From positions 21,417 to 85,416 of the forward strand of contig CAJUHZ010000010.1 of the NCBI GenBank assembly GCA_910585945.1: a DNA stretch of 64,000 nt. The letters are read 5' to 3'. The DNA is from an uncultured Bilophila sp. (lineage in GTDB: Bacteria; Desulfobacterota; Desulfovibrionia; Desulfovibrionales; Desulfovibrionaceae). Position numbers and translations under genes: made by a program. Below are positions 19,061 to 29,163 of this stretch, in pieces (positions within the stretch are counted from its first letter, which is position 1; each line of letters starts with the position of its first letter). The notes beneath the pieces are model-generated. The model was not told the DNA's origin and made no database searches. It saw only the letters and a program-made list of their open reading frames with translations.

Positions 19061-20113
19061 ATGTTCTTCGGTTTTGAGTTCCGCCGCGCGCCCGGAGCGG
19101 GAAACGCGGGCCGCGGCGCGAGCGTATCCGCGCTTTCGGTCTCGCCTGTCCTCTCCCTGGTGCTGAACTTTCTGTCCCTGATGCTGCCGCTTTGGGGCAT
19201 TCTGTTTGCTGTGCCCTGTTTCGCCGGCGGGACAAATGGATTGAACGGACCGGATTGTGAAGCCGGCAGGCGCGAAGCGCCCCCCGATCCCGAGGTTTTT
19301 GACGGCAAGACGCTGTTCCGCCTGGGCTGGGGAGATGATCTGTGCGCCGTCACCTTTGACGACGGGCCGGGACGCCACACGTTGCGATTGCTGGAAATTC
19401 TTGGAGGGCGGGGCATTCCGGCCACATTTTTTGTTGTGGGAAGCCGGGCGGAACAGTATCCGTCCATTGTCCGGCGCATTCAGGAACAAGGCCATGAAGT
19501 GGCCAACCATTCGTTTTCGCACATGACGTTGCGAGGACGTGATCCGCTGACGCAACGGCAGGAGATCGAACGCGTTCAGAAGTTTCTGGCCGATCTTGGC
19601 GTGGTTTCGCGTTTCGTGCGGCCGCCCTACGGGCGCTATGACGCGGAAACCGTGCGCATCGCGGCGGACCTGGGGCTTTCCATCGTGCTGTGGTCGGTGG
19701 ACAGCATGGATTGGGAACAGCCGCCGCGGATGGAACACATGCGCACGCAGGTTCGGGGGCAGAAGACGCGCGGCATTTTTCTTTTTCACGACACGCACGC
19801 GCTTACTGTGGAAGCCATCCCCCGGGTTTTGGACGGTCTGGCGGCCGACGGCTGCCGTTTTGTCACTGTCTCCGCATATCTGGACGCGGTGCGGACGCCT
19901 CCGCGATCCGTTGCGGGGGCCGCATTGTCCTGCCCTGTCAGATTGGCCCGCCCGGCCGGTTCGGGCGCATCATCGGACGCGCTGCGGAACGGCGCGCCCT
20001 TCAGCATGTCCGCCAAGCTGGCGGCCGCTGTGCTGCCGCCCCCCTTCTTCAGGGATCCATTTGAACGGTTCGTTGCCCTGCTTTTGTCGCCGGCGGGCGT
20101 GCTGGTCCGCTGA
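19061..20113 (+). CDS. Polysaccharide deacetylase (NodB domain), exported or membrane-anchored
   Basis: Carbohydrate esterase family 4 enzyme of 350 residues. A hydrophobic segment at about 30-54 acts as signal or anchor. The five NodB motifs are present: TFDDGP (98-103), HSFSH (150-154), RPPYG (187-191), a WSVDSMDW block (211-218) and FLFHDTH. The metal site Asp-His-His is complete. Substrate could be peptidoglycan or an exopolysaccharide. ATG 19061 is preferred because GAGG lies 6 nt upstream; an earlier in-frame ATG at 19022 would translate part of the palindromic repeat. Confidence 0.87.
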   Translation: MFFGFEFRRAPGAGNAGRGASVSALSVSPVLSLVLNFLSLMLPLWGILFAVPCFAGGTNGLNGPDCEAGRREAPPDPEVFDGKTLFRLGWGDDLCAVTFDDGPGRHTLRLLEILGGRGIPATFFVVGSRAEQYPSIVRRIQEQGHEVANHSFSHMTLRGRDPLTQRQEIERVQKFLADLGVVSRFVRPPYGRYDAETVRIAADLGLSIVLWSVDSMDWEQPPRMEHMRTQVRGQKTRGIFLFHDTHALTVEAIPRVLDGLAADGCRFVTVSAYLDAVRTPPRSVAGAALSCPVRLARPAGSGASSDALRNGAPFSMSAKLAAAVLPPPFFRDPFERFVALLLSPAGVLVR

Positions 20114-20135
20114 AGAAGTCGTGCATGAAACGGGG

Positions 20136-23100
20136 TCAGTAGTCCTTTTTCCAACTGGCCCCGATTTCGGAGCCGCGCGAGGTGGTGCTGGCATCCAGGC
20201 TGAGGCGGGGGGTCAGCTCGATTTGCACTCGCACCCCGCTGTCTTCGCCGGTCATGCCCTGTTCCAGCCCGACATAGACGTTATCCAGCACATATTTCCC
20301 CACTTCCAGCGTCGGGACGCCTTCGTCCTCGTCATCGTCCGATCCTGGCCGCTGGCCCGGGTTGAGTTGGCCGGCTCCGTTCGTGCCGGCCGGCTGTTGC
20401 GCCCGGCGCGCGCTTTTGAAGCGAACCACATCCATGCCGAGCGTATCGCGCGCCGCGCCGAGCAGACCGGGGCCGCCTCCCGCCAGAATACGCAGTTCAT
20501 TGGCGAGCTGCAGCGCTTCAAGCCGGCTCAGACTGCCGGCGCTCTGGCCGAACAGCACTTGCGCCACCACTTCATCCTCGGGCAGGGGCGGGCGGCTGGA
20601 AAGCTTGAGCGCCGGCGAAGTGGCCGGGCCGCTCACGGTCGCTTCCGCCGTGATCGAAGGCCCGTCGTGGGTGAGGACAATGTCCAGGGAGGGAATCGGC
20701 GGGGTGGAGCCGGTAAAAAGCACGTTGCCCCGGCTGAGCGTGAACTCCTTGCCCAGAAGCTGAAAGGTTCCGCGCACTGAAGAAATGCGCCCGAGAACCA
20801 CAGGATCCGGGGCCGGTCCCTTTACGGCAAGATCGCCCCGCCACTCGCTTTCCAGACCCTTGCCGCGCACGAAGAAGCGGCCGGGCAGGGTGACGTCCAC
20901 GTTGAGCATCGGGCCGGCCGCCTTGTTGTCCGTTTCGGCTTCCTCCTTGCGGACTGTCGGAGAATCCGGCGCGCCGGCCGTGGGGATGGTCGTCACATCC
21001 AGGGTGGGGATGTTGCTCCCAAAGGTTCCGACGATGTTGAATTCACCCCGATCCACGGTGACGGCGGCGTTCACGGCAAGATCGGACGGGGACAGCGCCG
21101 CGCCCGTGACGCTGGCGTCAGCCGAGAGGGTGACGGAAAGATCGTTGCGGTGGAGCGGCGCGAGATCATTGATCACGCCTTTCAGATCCAGGGGAAGGCC
21201 CTTTGCGAGCGGGCCAATGGTTCCTTCCACCCTGGCCGTGCCGCTTCGGCCGTCCCCCAGCGTGACGGAAAGGCGGGATTCTCCGGCGGAACGCACGCGA
21301 AGGTCCGCATTGATGTCCGCAAGCAGAAGCCCGAGGAGAATATCCTCGTACCGGCCGCCGGATACGCCAAGATCGGCCGAAAGTTCGGGAGCGGCCAGAG
21401 TGCCGCCCAGGACGGCGTCGAGCTTCGCGTTCCCCGTCACATGTCTGTCGGCCAGAGGCACAAAGCTCCACAGTGGGGCGAGCGAGCCTTCCCAGCGCGC
21501 GGATCCGCTCAGGGGGCGGCGCATGGCCGGGCGGGGAAGCCCGTCCGGACCGATCTCCCGCTCCAGGGGGATCAGGGCTTCGGCCACAAGATCCGAAGGG
21601 CCGACGCCGCTGAGCGCCGCCCTGGCCCGCAGACCGGGCCAGCCTGTGCCGCCGGCCCGTCCCGCCGGCCTGGGGCCGGAGGATTCCAGGGCGGCGTCGA
21701 GGCGAAACGCAACGGGCGGCGTTTCGTTCCCGGGGTACCGGATATCGTCCGCGCGCACGGTCAGCTTGCCCGAGGGAAAGCGTCCGGCCGAACGGGAGAG
21801 GCGCGCCTCCGCCGTGATGGCCGCATCGGGCAGGGGCGCGTCGATCAGTGAACGCAAGGCTCCCAATTCCAGGCTGTTCAGCGAAAGGTCCACGTCAAGG
21901 GCTTCGGGCGAGACAAGCGCGTTCCCCCGCACGGAACCGGAAGGCGACAGCGAGGCGTCAAGCCCGCGCACGCGCAGGGCGTCCCCTCCGTTTTCGGAGC
22001 GGAAGCTCGCTTCCAGCGGCGCGTTCAGACGCAGGCCAAGCCCGGTGACCCCGTCTCTGGCGTGCAAGCGATCGATGCGGCATACGCGCCCCGGCGCGTC
22101 AAGCGTCAGACCGAGATCCGCCTCCACCTGTCCCTTGAGGGAGAGGGCGGCTGCAAGCTGCGAAAGCGGGCCGCTGACGCGCGCCGTTCCTTCCCGCCAT
22201 GAGCGCCCCGCCGCGGTCCCCGGCCCGCTTCGCGCATTGAAATTCACGCGGGCCGCGCCGAAGATATCGTCGGCTTCGAGCGTGGCTCGCATGTGGCTCA
22301 GCGTGGTTTCGGGGGCGCGCAATTCACGCAGGTCCACTTCCGCCCGCACACCCTGTCCGGGCGCGTCGGCAAGGGCGACACGAAGCTTCGCCGTTTTGCT
22401 CTGGATGCGGCTGGCTCCCTTCAGTCCGGCGGCGGCGTTGATCAGGCCCCAGTCCGAAACGTCAAGGGCGAGATGACCGGCAAGACGCGGGGGCGCGCTG
22501 TTTTCGTCGTGCCCGGCCAGGGCCGGATCGGCCGCACGGCGCGGCAGTTCCGCATCCAGCGCGCCGGTCAGGGCAATGCCCGGGGCTGTTCCGCTGATCC
22601 TGTCGAGCCGAACTTCGCCCGGCGCGGCGCTTGTGGCCGGACGAACGATCCAGTCCGTCGACAGATGGATCGGGCTTCCTTTCGGCGGGGTCAGCCCGTG
22701 TTGACTGATCACCGCGTCAAGGCGCGCCGTGCCGTCGCAACGCGGAGCTTTCGCCGCTTTTTGACCCGATCCGGATTCGGCCGATCCGAATGGTGCGGGC
22801 AGATTTGCGGCTCTGAGCAGGAAACGCAGATCCGTCAACGCGCTTTCCGCCCGGCGGAGGGCAGGGCTTGTCGCGGTCATTTCAAGCCAGGGCGAAGACG
22901 CCGGCCCGCCTGCCCGGAGCGTGGCCGCAAGGCTTCCCGAAAGATCGGGAACAAGCGGGGCGAAGGCGGTCAGCGCCGGCAGGTTCAGCCGCGCTTCCGC
23001 GGCAATCTGTGCTTCGCCTCCCGGCTCGGGCGCGGCGAGCAGGCTGGCTTCTCCGCGAATCCTGGCCGCGGCGGCTGCGAGGGAGAGACGCGCCGTGGCG

Positions 23101-25193
23101 GCGTTCCGCCCCTGACCTGCCCCCTGATCTGTGTGGGGCGGCAGGCCGAGGTCCACGTTCAGCGACGGCGCTTTCCCGAGCACATTGTTCAGCAGGGGCA
23201 TTCCCCAGTTCATCCCTGTTCCTTCAAGGTTGAGAGTGGCGGCCAGGGGGGGAAGGTTCAGGGGGAGATGCCCGGCGGAAGCGGTGTTTTTGCCTGGAGT
23301 TTGCAGGTCCGCGGTCAGGTTCAGCGCGCCGGAGGGAGCTTCCGGCAGCGAGAGGAGCGCGCGCAGAGGCAGGCGATCCAGGGCGGGAATGTCCGCACGC
23401 AGGGTCAGGGCGCTTGCGCTGTCGGCCAGGTTGAGACTCCCCTGTGCGGCAAGGGTGGCGAAATCGTCGTCGATCCGGCAGGAAAGGGTGTCGAGCCGGA
23501 CGTTTTCCCCGGTTTTCTCAAGACGCGCCGCGAGGTTGATCTCCAGCGCGTCGGGTGTGGTTCCAAGGCCGCTGAGGGAAACGACGCCGTCCAGATTGAG
23601 ATGTATCGGATCCGGGCGTATCGGACCGGCTGGCGCGGCGCGCGGGGTCTCCTGCCCGCCCGCGGCAACAGCGTGCGGAACGTTGTTCCGAGCATCCCGC
23701 GCGCCCCGCTCATCGGGCGTATCAGACGTATCGGGCGCGCTGTGCACGTCCGGCGCATGTGGGGTTCCCGAAACGCCGTCCCGGGCGGGCGCGGCAGTCG
23801 CGGGGGGAGCGCTCTCCGCCATGAGTCCGGCGGCCTGCAAGCGAAGGCTTGCGTTGGCGTCAAGATGTTTTTGCGCGACCTCAAGACCGCGCGTTTGAAG
23901 GTCAAGCGTCAGATCCGGGGCGGCCGGCCGGCCGGCGAGGGCAAGCGTCAGCGTCGCTTCATTGAGCGGGAGCGTGGTTTCGGGCACGGGCAGACCGTTG
24001 CGGGCCGCCCGGCGCATCAGGGCTGTCAGCGCGTCCGGATCGTCCAGAACAAGGGCCAGCTTGCCTTGCAATGCGGTGTCGGCCGCCGCAAGAGCGCCGT
24101 CCAGCCGCACGCCGTCCAGCCGCAGATTCAGTTCCGGCACGGCCAGCGGCGTCCCATCCGGCGCGCCGTCCAGCCCGGCCAGCACCGACAGGGCGAGATC
24201 CGGCGCGTCTCCGTCCGGATCGTTCGCGTCCGCCCGAGCGGGGATCGGAGCCGGCTCCGCGAGCCGCAGGGCCAGCTTCAGACGCGCCCCCACATCGGGC
24301 CTGAAGGGAGCGGGCAGGGCAGGGGCGCTTGTCGGGAGCAGCCATTCGCCCTTGTTCCCGAGAAAGATTTCGCCCGCAATCCGCGCGACGTGGGGCCACT
24401 CCGCGCGCAGGCTGGCGCGCCAGTCCGTCAGAGGGCCGTCGCCCGTGAGGCTTGCGGCAAGAAAGGTTTCGGCTTTGGGAAGCTCTTCCCTGCTGTCCGG
24501 CGTCGGGTTCGCCCCGGACAGATTCATTTCGGACGGATTCGGTTCGGAAAGATTCGTCCCAGACGAATTCTTTTCAGGGGGATTTGTTCCGGACTGGCTT
24601 GCGCCGGCTGCGATCGCGGGGGAAGCCGCGCCCAAGGGCGGCAGGCCAAGCGCTTCGGGCGCGATGCGCGCGTCGACAAGCCGCACGCCGTCAAGGCGGA
24701 CACGATCCAGAATCCGGCTCACACCACGGCCCGTCTCACCGATCCGGGCGAAGACGCGGCCCTGCTCCGTTTCCGGCTCGGGGGCGGGCGCATCCGGCGA
24801 TTCGGGCAGTTCCGGCAGCCGGTACAGGATCGGCTCGCGCACAAGGATTTCCTCCACCGCGAGCGTCCCGCCCAGCAGGGCCGCAAGGCGTAGGCGCACG
24901 GCGGCTTCCGGCACGTTCAGCCACACGCCCTGTCTGTCGCTGACGCGCAGATCGGTCACCCGCAACTGTTGCGGGAGCGGCCCGGAGATCCGGCCAAAGT
25001 GGAGGGAAAGGCCGGACCCCGCAAGCGCGGCGGGCAGATGTTCGGCAGCGACGCGTTCCACCCAGCGTTCGCCCGTGTCGCTTCGCAGAAAAAGCAGCCC
25101 GCCGCCGATCAGGATCAGCGTCAGCGCCGGAACGGCGACAAGCAGGCCAAGCCCGATACGAAGCATCACGCGGAGAACGGGGGGGATACGCAT
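20136..25193 (-). CDS. tamB: TamB-like translocation and assembly module / AsmA-like lipid-bridge protein
   Basis: Very large periplasm-spanning protein (1685 residues) with one N-terminal membrane anchor (about 10-35) and beta-rich repetitive sequence. The C-terminal DUF490/TamB domain includes PPLPEDEVVAQVLFGQSAGSLS and ends in a Trp-Lys-Lys-Asp-Tyr strand. TamB works with TamA at the outer membrane; relatives also move phospholipids outward. Its ATG overlaps the tamA stop (TGATG). Residues around 210-240 carry a short Asn/Ser/Pro repeat run. Confidence 0.9.
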   Translation of the reverse strand: MRIPPVLRVMLRIGLGLLVAVPALTLILIGGGLLFLRSDTGERWVERVAAEHLPAALAGSGLSLHFGRISGPLPQQLRVTDLRVSDRQGVWLNVPEAAVRLRLAALLGGTLAVEEILVREPILYRLPELPESPDAPAPEPETEQGRVFARIGETGRGVSRILDRVRLDGVRLVDARIAPEALGLPPLGAASPAIAAGASQSGTNPPEKNSSGTNLSEPNPSEMNLSGANPTPDSREELPKAETFLAASLTGDGPLTDWRASLRAEWPHVARIAGEIFLGNKGEWLLPTSAPALPAPFRPDVGARLKLALRLAEPAPIPARADANDPDGDAPDLALSVLAGLDGAPDGTPLAVPELNLRLDGVRLDGALAAADTALQGKLALVLDDPDALTALMRRAARNGLPVPETTLPLNEATLTLALAGRPAAPDLTLDLQTRGLEVAQKHLDANASLRLQAAGLMAESAPPATAAPARDGVSGTPHAPDVHSAPDTSDTPDERGARDARNNVPHAVAAGGQETPRAAPAGPIRPDPIHLNLDGVVSLSGLGTTPDALEINLAARLEKTGENVRLDTLSCRIDDDFATLAAQGSLNLADSASALTLRADIPALDRLPLRALLSLPEAPSGALNLTADLQTPGKNTASAGHLPLNLPPLAATLNLEGTGMNWGMPLLNNVLGKAPSLNVDLGLPPHTDQGAGQGRNAATARLSLAAAAARIRGEASLLAAPEPGGEAQIAAEARLNLPALTAFAPLVPDLSGSLAATLRAGGPASSPWLEMTATSPALRRAESALTDLRFLLRAANLPAPFGSAESGSGQKAAKAPRCDGTARLDAVISQHGLTPPKGSPIHLSTDWIVRPATSAAPGEVRLDRISGTAPGIALTGALDAELPRRAADPALAGHDENSAPPRLAGHLALDVSDWGLINAAAGLKGASRIQSKTAKLRVALADAPGQGVRAEVDLRELRAPETTLSHMRATLEADDIFGAARVNFNARSGPGTAAGRSWREGTARVSGPLSQLAAALSLKGQVEADLGLTLDAPGRVCRIDRLHARDGVTGLGLRLNAPLEASFRSENGGDALRVRGLDASLSPSGSVRGNALVSPEALDVDLSLNSLELGALRSLIDAPLPDAAITAEARLSRSAGRFPSGKLTVRADDIRYPGNETPPVAFRLDAALESSGPRPAGRAGGTGWPGLRARAALSGVGPSDLVAEALIPLEREIGPDGLPRPAMRRPLSGSARWEGSLAPLWSFVPLADRHVTGNAKLDAVLGGTLAAPELSADLGVSGGRYEDILLGLLLADINADLRVRSAGESRLSVTLGDGRSGTARVEGTIGPLAKGLPLDLKGVINDLAPLHRNDLSVTLSADASVTGAALSPSDLAVNAAVTVDRGEFNIVGTFGSNIPTLDVTTIPTAGAPDSPTVRKEEAETDNKAAGPMLNVDVTLPGRFFVRGKGLESEWRGDLAVKGPAPDPVVLGRISSVRGTFQLLGKEFTLSRGNVLFTGSTPPIPSLDIVLTHDGPSITAEATVSGPATSPALKLSSRPPLPEDEVVAQVLFGQSAGSLSRLEALQLANELRILAGGGPGLLGAARDTLGMDVVRFKSARRAQQPAGTNGAGQLNPGQRPGSDDDEDEGVPTLEVGKYVLDNVYVGLEQGMTGEDSGVRVQIELTPRLSLDASTTSRGSEIGASWKKDY

Positions 25194-27070
25194 CAGAACG
25201 CCTGCCCGAGGCTGAGGTAGATTTGAAACGCCTTCTGGTGGGCGCGATCCTGAAGCGGAACGCCCACATCCAGACGGACCGGGCCGATCGGCGTGTAGTA
25301 GCGAAGGCCGAGGCCCGCGCCCCAGTCCAGTTTTTTGCCCAGATCGGGCAATGTCTTGTCGTACACCATGCCGCCGTCGAGAAAGGGAACGATGCCAAAA
25401 TTGTCGCCCACGCGAAAACGCGCCTCAAGGCTGAAGTCGGTGAAGGAAAGGCCGCCTGTCGGGTCGCCCTTTTCGTTTTGGGGGCCGATGGACTGATATT
25501 TGTAGCCGCGCACGGACCCGCCCCCGCCGACGTAAAAGCGGAGCGAGGCAGGCGTGCCGCTGGCGCTTGCCCCGGCAAGGCTCCCCGCGGCGGCGCGCAC
25601 CGCCAGCACAAGCCGATCCGATCCTGTGGGCATGAGGTAGCCGCTGGCGTCAATGCGGGCGCGCACCATGCTCAGGGGGCCGTCGTACACGCCGCTGTAC
25701 GGCGTGACGCTCAGGGCCAGGCGTGTGCCCTGCGTGGGGTTGAAGAAGTCGTTGGTGGTATCCCGCCGCAGGCCGAGGGGCACCCCGAAAAGGGCATATG
25801 TTTGCCGGCCCTTGAGGTGATCGTTGATTTCGCCGCCTTCGGCGGAAAGGCGCGCGCTGGCCCACCAGTGCCGCCACTCGCCGCTGAAGCGGCGTTCCAG
25901 ACCGACAGCCGCGTATCCGGCTGTCTGATCGTAGGCGTCGGTGGTTTCGTTGCGGGCTTCCGCCTCGGCCACCAGGCTTTGATCGCGGCGGCCGAATTCA
26001 GGCTTGGCAAACGTGAGGCCGATCATTTGTAGATCTTCGGTGATGGGCATGAAGACCCGCAGGCGTTCGCCTCCGCCGAGCAAATTGCGGTGCTCCCAGG
26101 AGGCGTTCACCCCGAAACCGTTGTCCGTGGAATAACGCACGCCGCCGCTCACGGTACGCGGCGGGGCTTCCGTTACGGTCAGCAGGACCGGCGTGGTCCC
26201 GCCGGGAGCCGCTCCCTCTCCGGACGCCTCCAGATCGGGCTTGAGCGTGATCATGCTGAACAGGCCGGTTTCCTGCAGGGACGTACGGTATTTTTCGATG
26301 CTGGCGGCATCCCACGGATCGCCGGTGCGCCAGGGGACAAGACGTTTCAGGTAGGTTTCGCTGACATTGGAATCGCCCTGCACGCGCAATTGTCCCATCC
26401 GCAGAAAGGGGCCGGGGTCCACGACGACGACGGCGCGCAGGCTGTGTGTGGATTCGATCAGCACATATTCCGTATTTACGGTTTTCGCCAGCGGATAGCC
26501 TCGGCGTTCAAGGTGCGCGCCAATGCTCTCGACAGCGTCGAGCACGGCTTCCGCCGTGGCGGGATCTCCCTCTTTCAGGCCAAAGGCCGCGAGCGTGCGC
26601 GGAAAGATTTCCCCATCGGCAAAAGACGGCGCGTCGGGGGAAGCGGGGCGCGCGCTGCGATAGATGATTTCCGTCCGTCCGATGGACGCGCGGGGGCCGG
26701 GGGCAAGCTGGATGCGGATGCGCACGGGGCGGGCTTCCCACTCGATGACCCTGGTCGCCTTTCCTTCATAATATCCCTGGGATCGCAGGATCTTGCGGGC
26801 GGTTTCCATATCCGCGGCGACACGGCGTTCCAGAGCCACCCGGCTGTCGGGCTTTTCCTCCCGCAACCAGAGAAGCTGGCTGTTTGCCTCCATTTCGCTG
26901 ATGAGCGCCGTATCCCGGTTGTCCGCAACGAAGGTGACGGCGTAGGGGATGCCGGAGGAAGCGGGGGCGGCGGCCGCCGTTTCCGGGGCCGCCGCAAAAA
27001 GCTCCGCGCTTGAAGTGGAGAGCCAGAATGCGACAAGGAGGACCAGCGTCCGCACGATCAGGCAAAACAT
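25193..27070 (-). CDS. tamA: TamA-like Omp85 outer-membrane protein
   Basis: Outer-membrane beta-barrel of 625 residues with a signal peptide (about 1-27). POTRA domains occupy about 40-300, and a Bac_surface_Ag barrel forms the C-terminal half. The conserved barrel loop GGGGSVRGYKYQSIGP (VRGY motif) is present, and the protein ends in a phenylalanine as outer-membrane barrels do. It directly precedes tamB with a one-base overlap, so the pair is one operon. BamA is excluded by length and by the TamB partner. Confidence 0.9.
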   Translation of the reverse strand: MFCLIVRTLVLLVAFWLSTSSAELFAAAPETAAAAPASSGIPYAVTFVADNRDTALISEMEANSQLLWLREEKPDSRVALERRVAADMETARKILRSQGYYEGKATRVIEWEARPVRIRIQLAPGPRASIGRTEIIYRSARPASPDAPSFADGEIFPRTLAAFGLKEGDPATAEAVLDAVESIGAHLERRGYPLAKTVNTEYVLIESTHSLRAVVVVDPGPFLRMGQLRVQGDSNVSETYLKRLVPWRTGDPWDAASIEKYRTSLQETGLFSMITLKPDLEASGEGAAPGGTTPVLLTVTEAPPRTVSGGVRYSTDNGFGVNASWEHRNLLGGGERLRVFMPITEDLQMIGLTFAKPEFGRRDQSLVAEAEARNETTDAYDQTAGYAAVGLERRFSGEWRHWWASARLSAEGGEINDHLKGRQTYALFGVPLGLRRDTTNDFFNPTQGTRLALSVTPYSGVYDGPLSMVRARIDASGYLMPTGSDRLVLAVRAAAGSLAGASASGTPASLRFYVGGGGSVRGYKYQSIGPQNEKGDPTGGLSFTDFSLEARFRVGDNFGIVPFLDGGMVYDKTLPDLGKKLDWGAGLGLRYYTPIGPVRLDVGVPLQDRAHQKAFQIYLSLGQAF

Positions 27071-27131
27071 AGAAATATCATGCGGGTATGAAGGCTCCGC
27101 GTCAAGGGGCTATTTCGGGTATGGAGCCGCA

Positions 27132-29057
27132 TTACAATTTGCGCACCTCCACATACCAGGCCCCGGCCTCCTCAAGCAGCTTGTTCACCCGCCCGGCCAG
27201 GGCGTAGGGATCGCCGACATAACCGTCAAGCAGCAGGGCGGCGTCGAAGAGGTTCCGGATCATTTCGGCAAGCTGGGGCGAATCCGGATCGGTCTTGTGG
27301 ATGCGCAGGAGCGTGCGCAGGATGGGGTGATCCCGGTTCACCTCAAAGATCTTTTGCGGAATGCTGTCATCCTTGTGGAGCACGCGCATGATCTTGTCCA
27401 TGGAGGAGGTCACGCCTTCATCCGGGGCCACAAGGCAGGCGGGGCTGTCCGCAAGGCGGCGCGAGACGCGCACTTCCTTGATGTGATCGCCAAGCGTCTT
27501 GCCGATGGTTTTGAGCAGGGCGTCGAAGGCCGTCAGATCGTCGTCGGAGAGCGGGGCGGATTTGGGCGTGTCTTCGTCGGCATTGCGGAATTTGTCGAGC
27601 ACGGCGCTGTCCGCATGTTCCACGGCCTTGAAGGCGAATTCCTTGTAGGAACCCAGGGTTTCCAGGGCGAACTCGTCCACAGGCTCAAACAGGTACAGCA
27701 CTTCAATACCCTTGCGGCGGAAGACCTCCACATGCGGATTGAGCCGGGCGGCTTCCCTGCCGGGAGCGGCGGCGTACCAGATTTCCTTTTGTCCTTCCTT
27801 GGCCCGGCCGATGTATTCGTCGAGCGAAGTCAGGGCGTCCGCGTCATCCAGGGCGGAGGAGTTGAAGCGGAGCAGCGGCACGATCCTGTCGCGGTTGACG
27901 AAGTCGTTGTAGCCGAGCTTGAAGACCTTGCCGTGCAGACGCCAGAACGCCTTGTACGCCTCGGGATCGGATTCGGCCATGCGTTCAAGGTGGCTCAGGG
28001 TTTGCCTGGTGAGGGTCTGGGCGATCTTGCGCAGAACCAGATTGCCCTGCAGGGTTTCGCGCGAGATGTTCAGGGGCAGGTCTTCGGTATCGACCACACC
28101 CTTGAGGAAGGCCATGTATTCGGGCACGAGATCCTTGTTCTCGCGCTGAATGAGCACGCGCCGCACATAGAGATCAAGCCCCCAATGATCCCGATATGCG
28201 CCGAAGTAATCGCGCGTGACGTCCGGAATGAACATGAGCGCGTTGAACTGCACGGGCGCGTCGACCGAAAGGTGCAGGGTGTCCAGCGGGGGCTTGGCGT
28301 CATAGGTCAGAAACTTGTAAAAATCCGCGTATTGTTCCTTGCTGATGGAAAATTTCGGCTCGCGCCACAGGGCGGGAGTGGTGTTGACGCGCTCGCCTTC
28401 CAGCAGAATGGGGAAGGAGATGAAGTTGGAGTGGGTGCGGATGATGTCTTCCAGCCGGTATTTTTCCAGAAACTCCGTCGCGTCTTCCTTCAGGAAAACA
28501 CGGATGAGCGTGCCGCGCGTGACGGCGTCGGCCTCCGGCGCGTCGCCCAGGGTGAACTCTCCCTCGCCGTCGGAGGTCCAGAGGCTGGCGGGGGCGTCGC
28601 CCACGGCCGGGCGCGAGATGACTTCCACCTTGTCCGCCGCCATGAACACCGAGTAGAAACCGATGCCGAAACGGCCGATGATGCTCCCGGCCGTGTCCTT
28701 GTTGTCCGCCGTGCCGGCGGCTTCGGCCAGATCCCGCAAAAAGGCTTCCGATCCGGAGTGCGCGATAGTGCCGAGGTTTTCCGCCATTTCTTCCCGCGAC
28801 ATGCCGACGCCGGTATCCCTGATGATCAGCAGGCGCTGGGTCTTGTCCACGGTGATCGCGATCTCCAGGGGCAGATCCGGATCGCGCACGGCTTCGCCCT
28901 TGCCTTGCAGAAAGCGGAGCTTGTCCAGCGCGTCCGACGCGTTGGAAATAAGCTCGCGCAGAAAAATTTCCCGATTGGTGTACAGGGAATGGGTCAGGAT
29001 GTTCAGAACCTTGCGGGTTTCCGCCCGGAACTGGTGGGTGGCTGTCGTGTCAGACAT
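27132..29057 (-). CDS. htpG: Molecular chaperone HtpG (Hsp90)
   Basis: ATP-dependent cytoplasmic chaperone of 641 residues. The GHKL ATPase domain shows LISNASDALDKLRF (ATP-binding Asn/Asp), IRDTGVGMSREEM, LGTIAHSGS and GRFGIGFYSVFM. Middle and C-terminal dimerisation domains follow. ATG 29057 has GAGGAGG 7 nt upstream; a longer in-frame start at 29135 is not needed. It has its own promoter candidate overlapping the end of the SUMF1 gene. Confidence 0.96.
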   Translation of the reverse strand: MSDTTATHQFRAETRKVLNILTHSLYTNREIFLRELISNASDALDKLRFLQGKGEAVRDPDLPLEIAITVDKTQRLLIIRDTGVGMSREEMAENLGTIAHSGSEAFLRDLAEAAGTADNKDTAGSIIGRFGIGFYSVFMAADKVEVISRPAVGDAPASLWTSDGEGEFTLGDAPEADAVTRGTLIRVFLKEDATEFLEKYRLEDIIRTHSNFISFPILLEGERVNTTPALWREPKFSISKEQYADFYKFLTYDAKPPLDTLHLSVDAPVQFNALMFIPDVTRDYFGAYRDHWGLDLYVRRVLIQRENKDLVPEYMAFLKGVVDTEDLPLNISRETLQGNLVLRKIAQTLTRQTLSHLERMAESDPEAYKAFWRLHGKVFKLGYNDFVNRDRIVPLLRFNSSALDDADALTSLDEYIGRAKEGQKEIWYAAAPGREAARLNPHVEVFRRKGIEVLYLFEPVDEFALETLGSYKEFAFKAVEHADSAVLDKFRNADEDTPKSAPLSDDDLTAFDALLKTIGKTLGDHIKEVRVSRRLADSPACLVAPDEGVTSSMDKIMRVLHKDDSIPQKIFEVNRDHPILRTLLRIHKTDPDSPQLAEMIRNLFDAALLLDGYVGDPYALAGRVNKLLEEAGAWYVEVRKL

Positions 29058-29135
29058 GTGCTTTCCTCCTCGGCGTTCGTCTGTGCGATGCGGAATTCTC
29101 GGGGCCTTGTACGGTCCGCTTCCGCAGGCAGACAA

Positions 29136-29163
29136 TAGATAATTCAGACGGCAGGGGCGTCAA
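29136..29163 (-). promoter_or_regulatory. Promoter candidate for htpG
   Basis: TTGACG (29158-29163), a 16-nt spacer and TATCTA (29136-29141). The -35 overlaps the stop of the upstream gene. No convincing heat-shock (CTTGAA with CCCCAT) hexamers were seen. Confidence 0.45.

Noticed and set aside
22293..24893. An 866-codon open frame opposite tamB
   Set aside because: Antisense shadow of a long GC-rich gene with compositionally biased, Arg/Gly-rich translation.
26949..29138. A 729-codon open frame opposite htpG
   Set aside because: Antisense to a clear Hsp90 gene; no recognisable domain.
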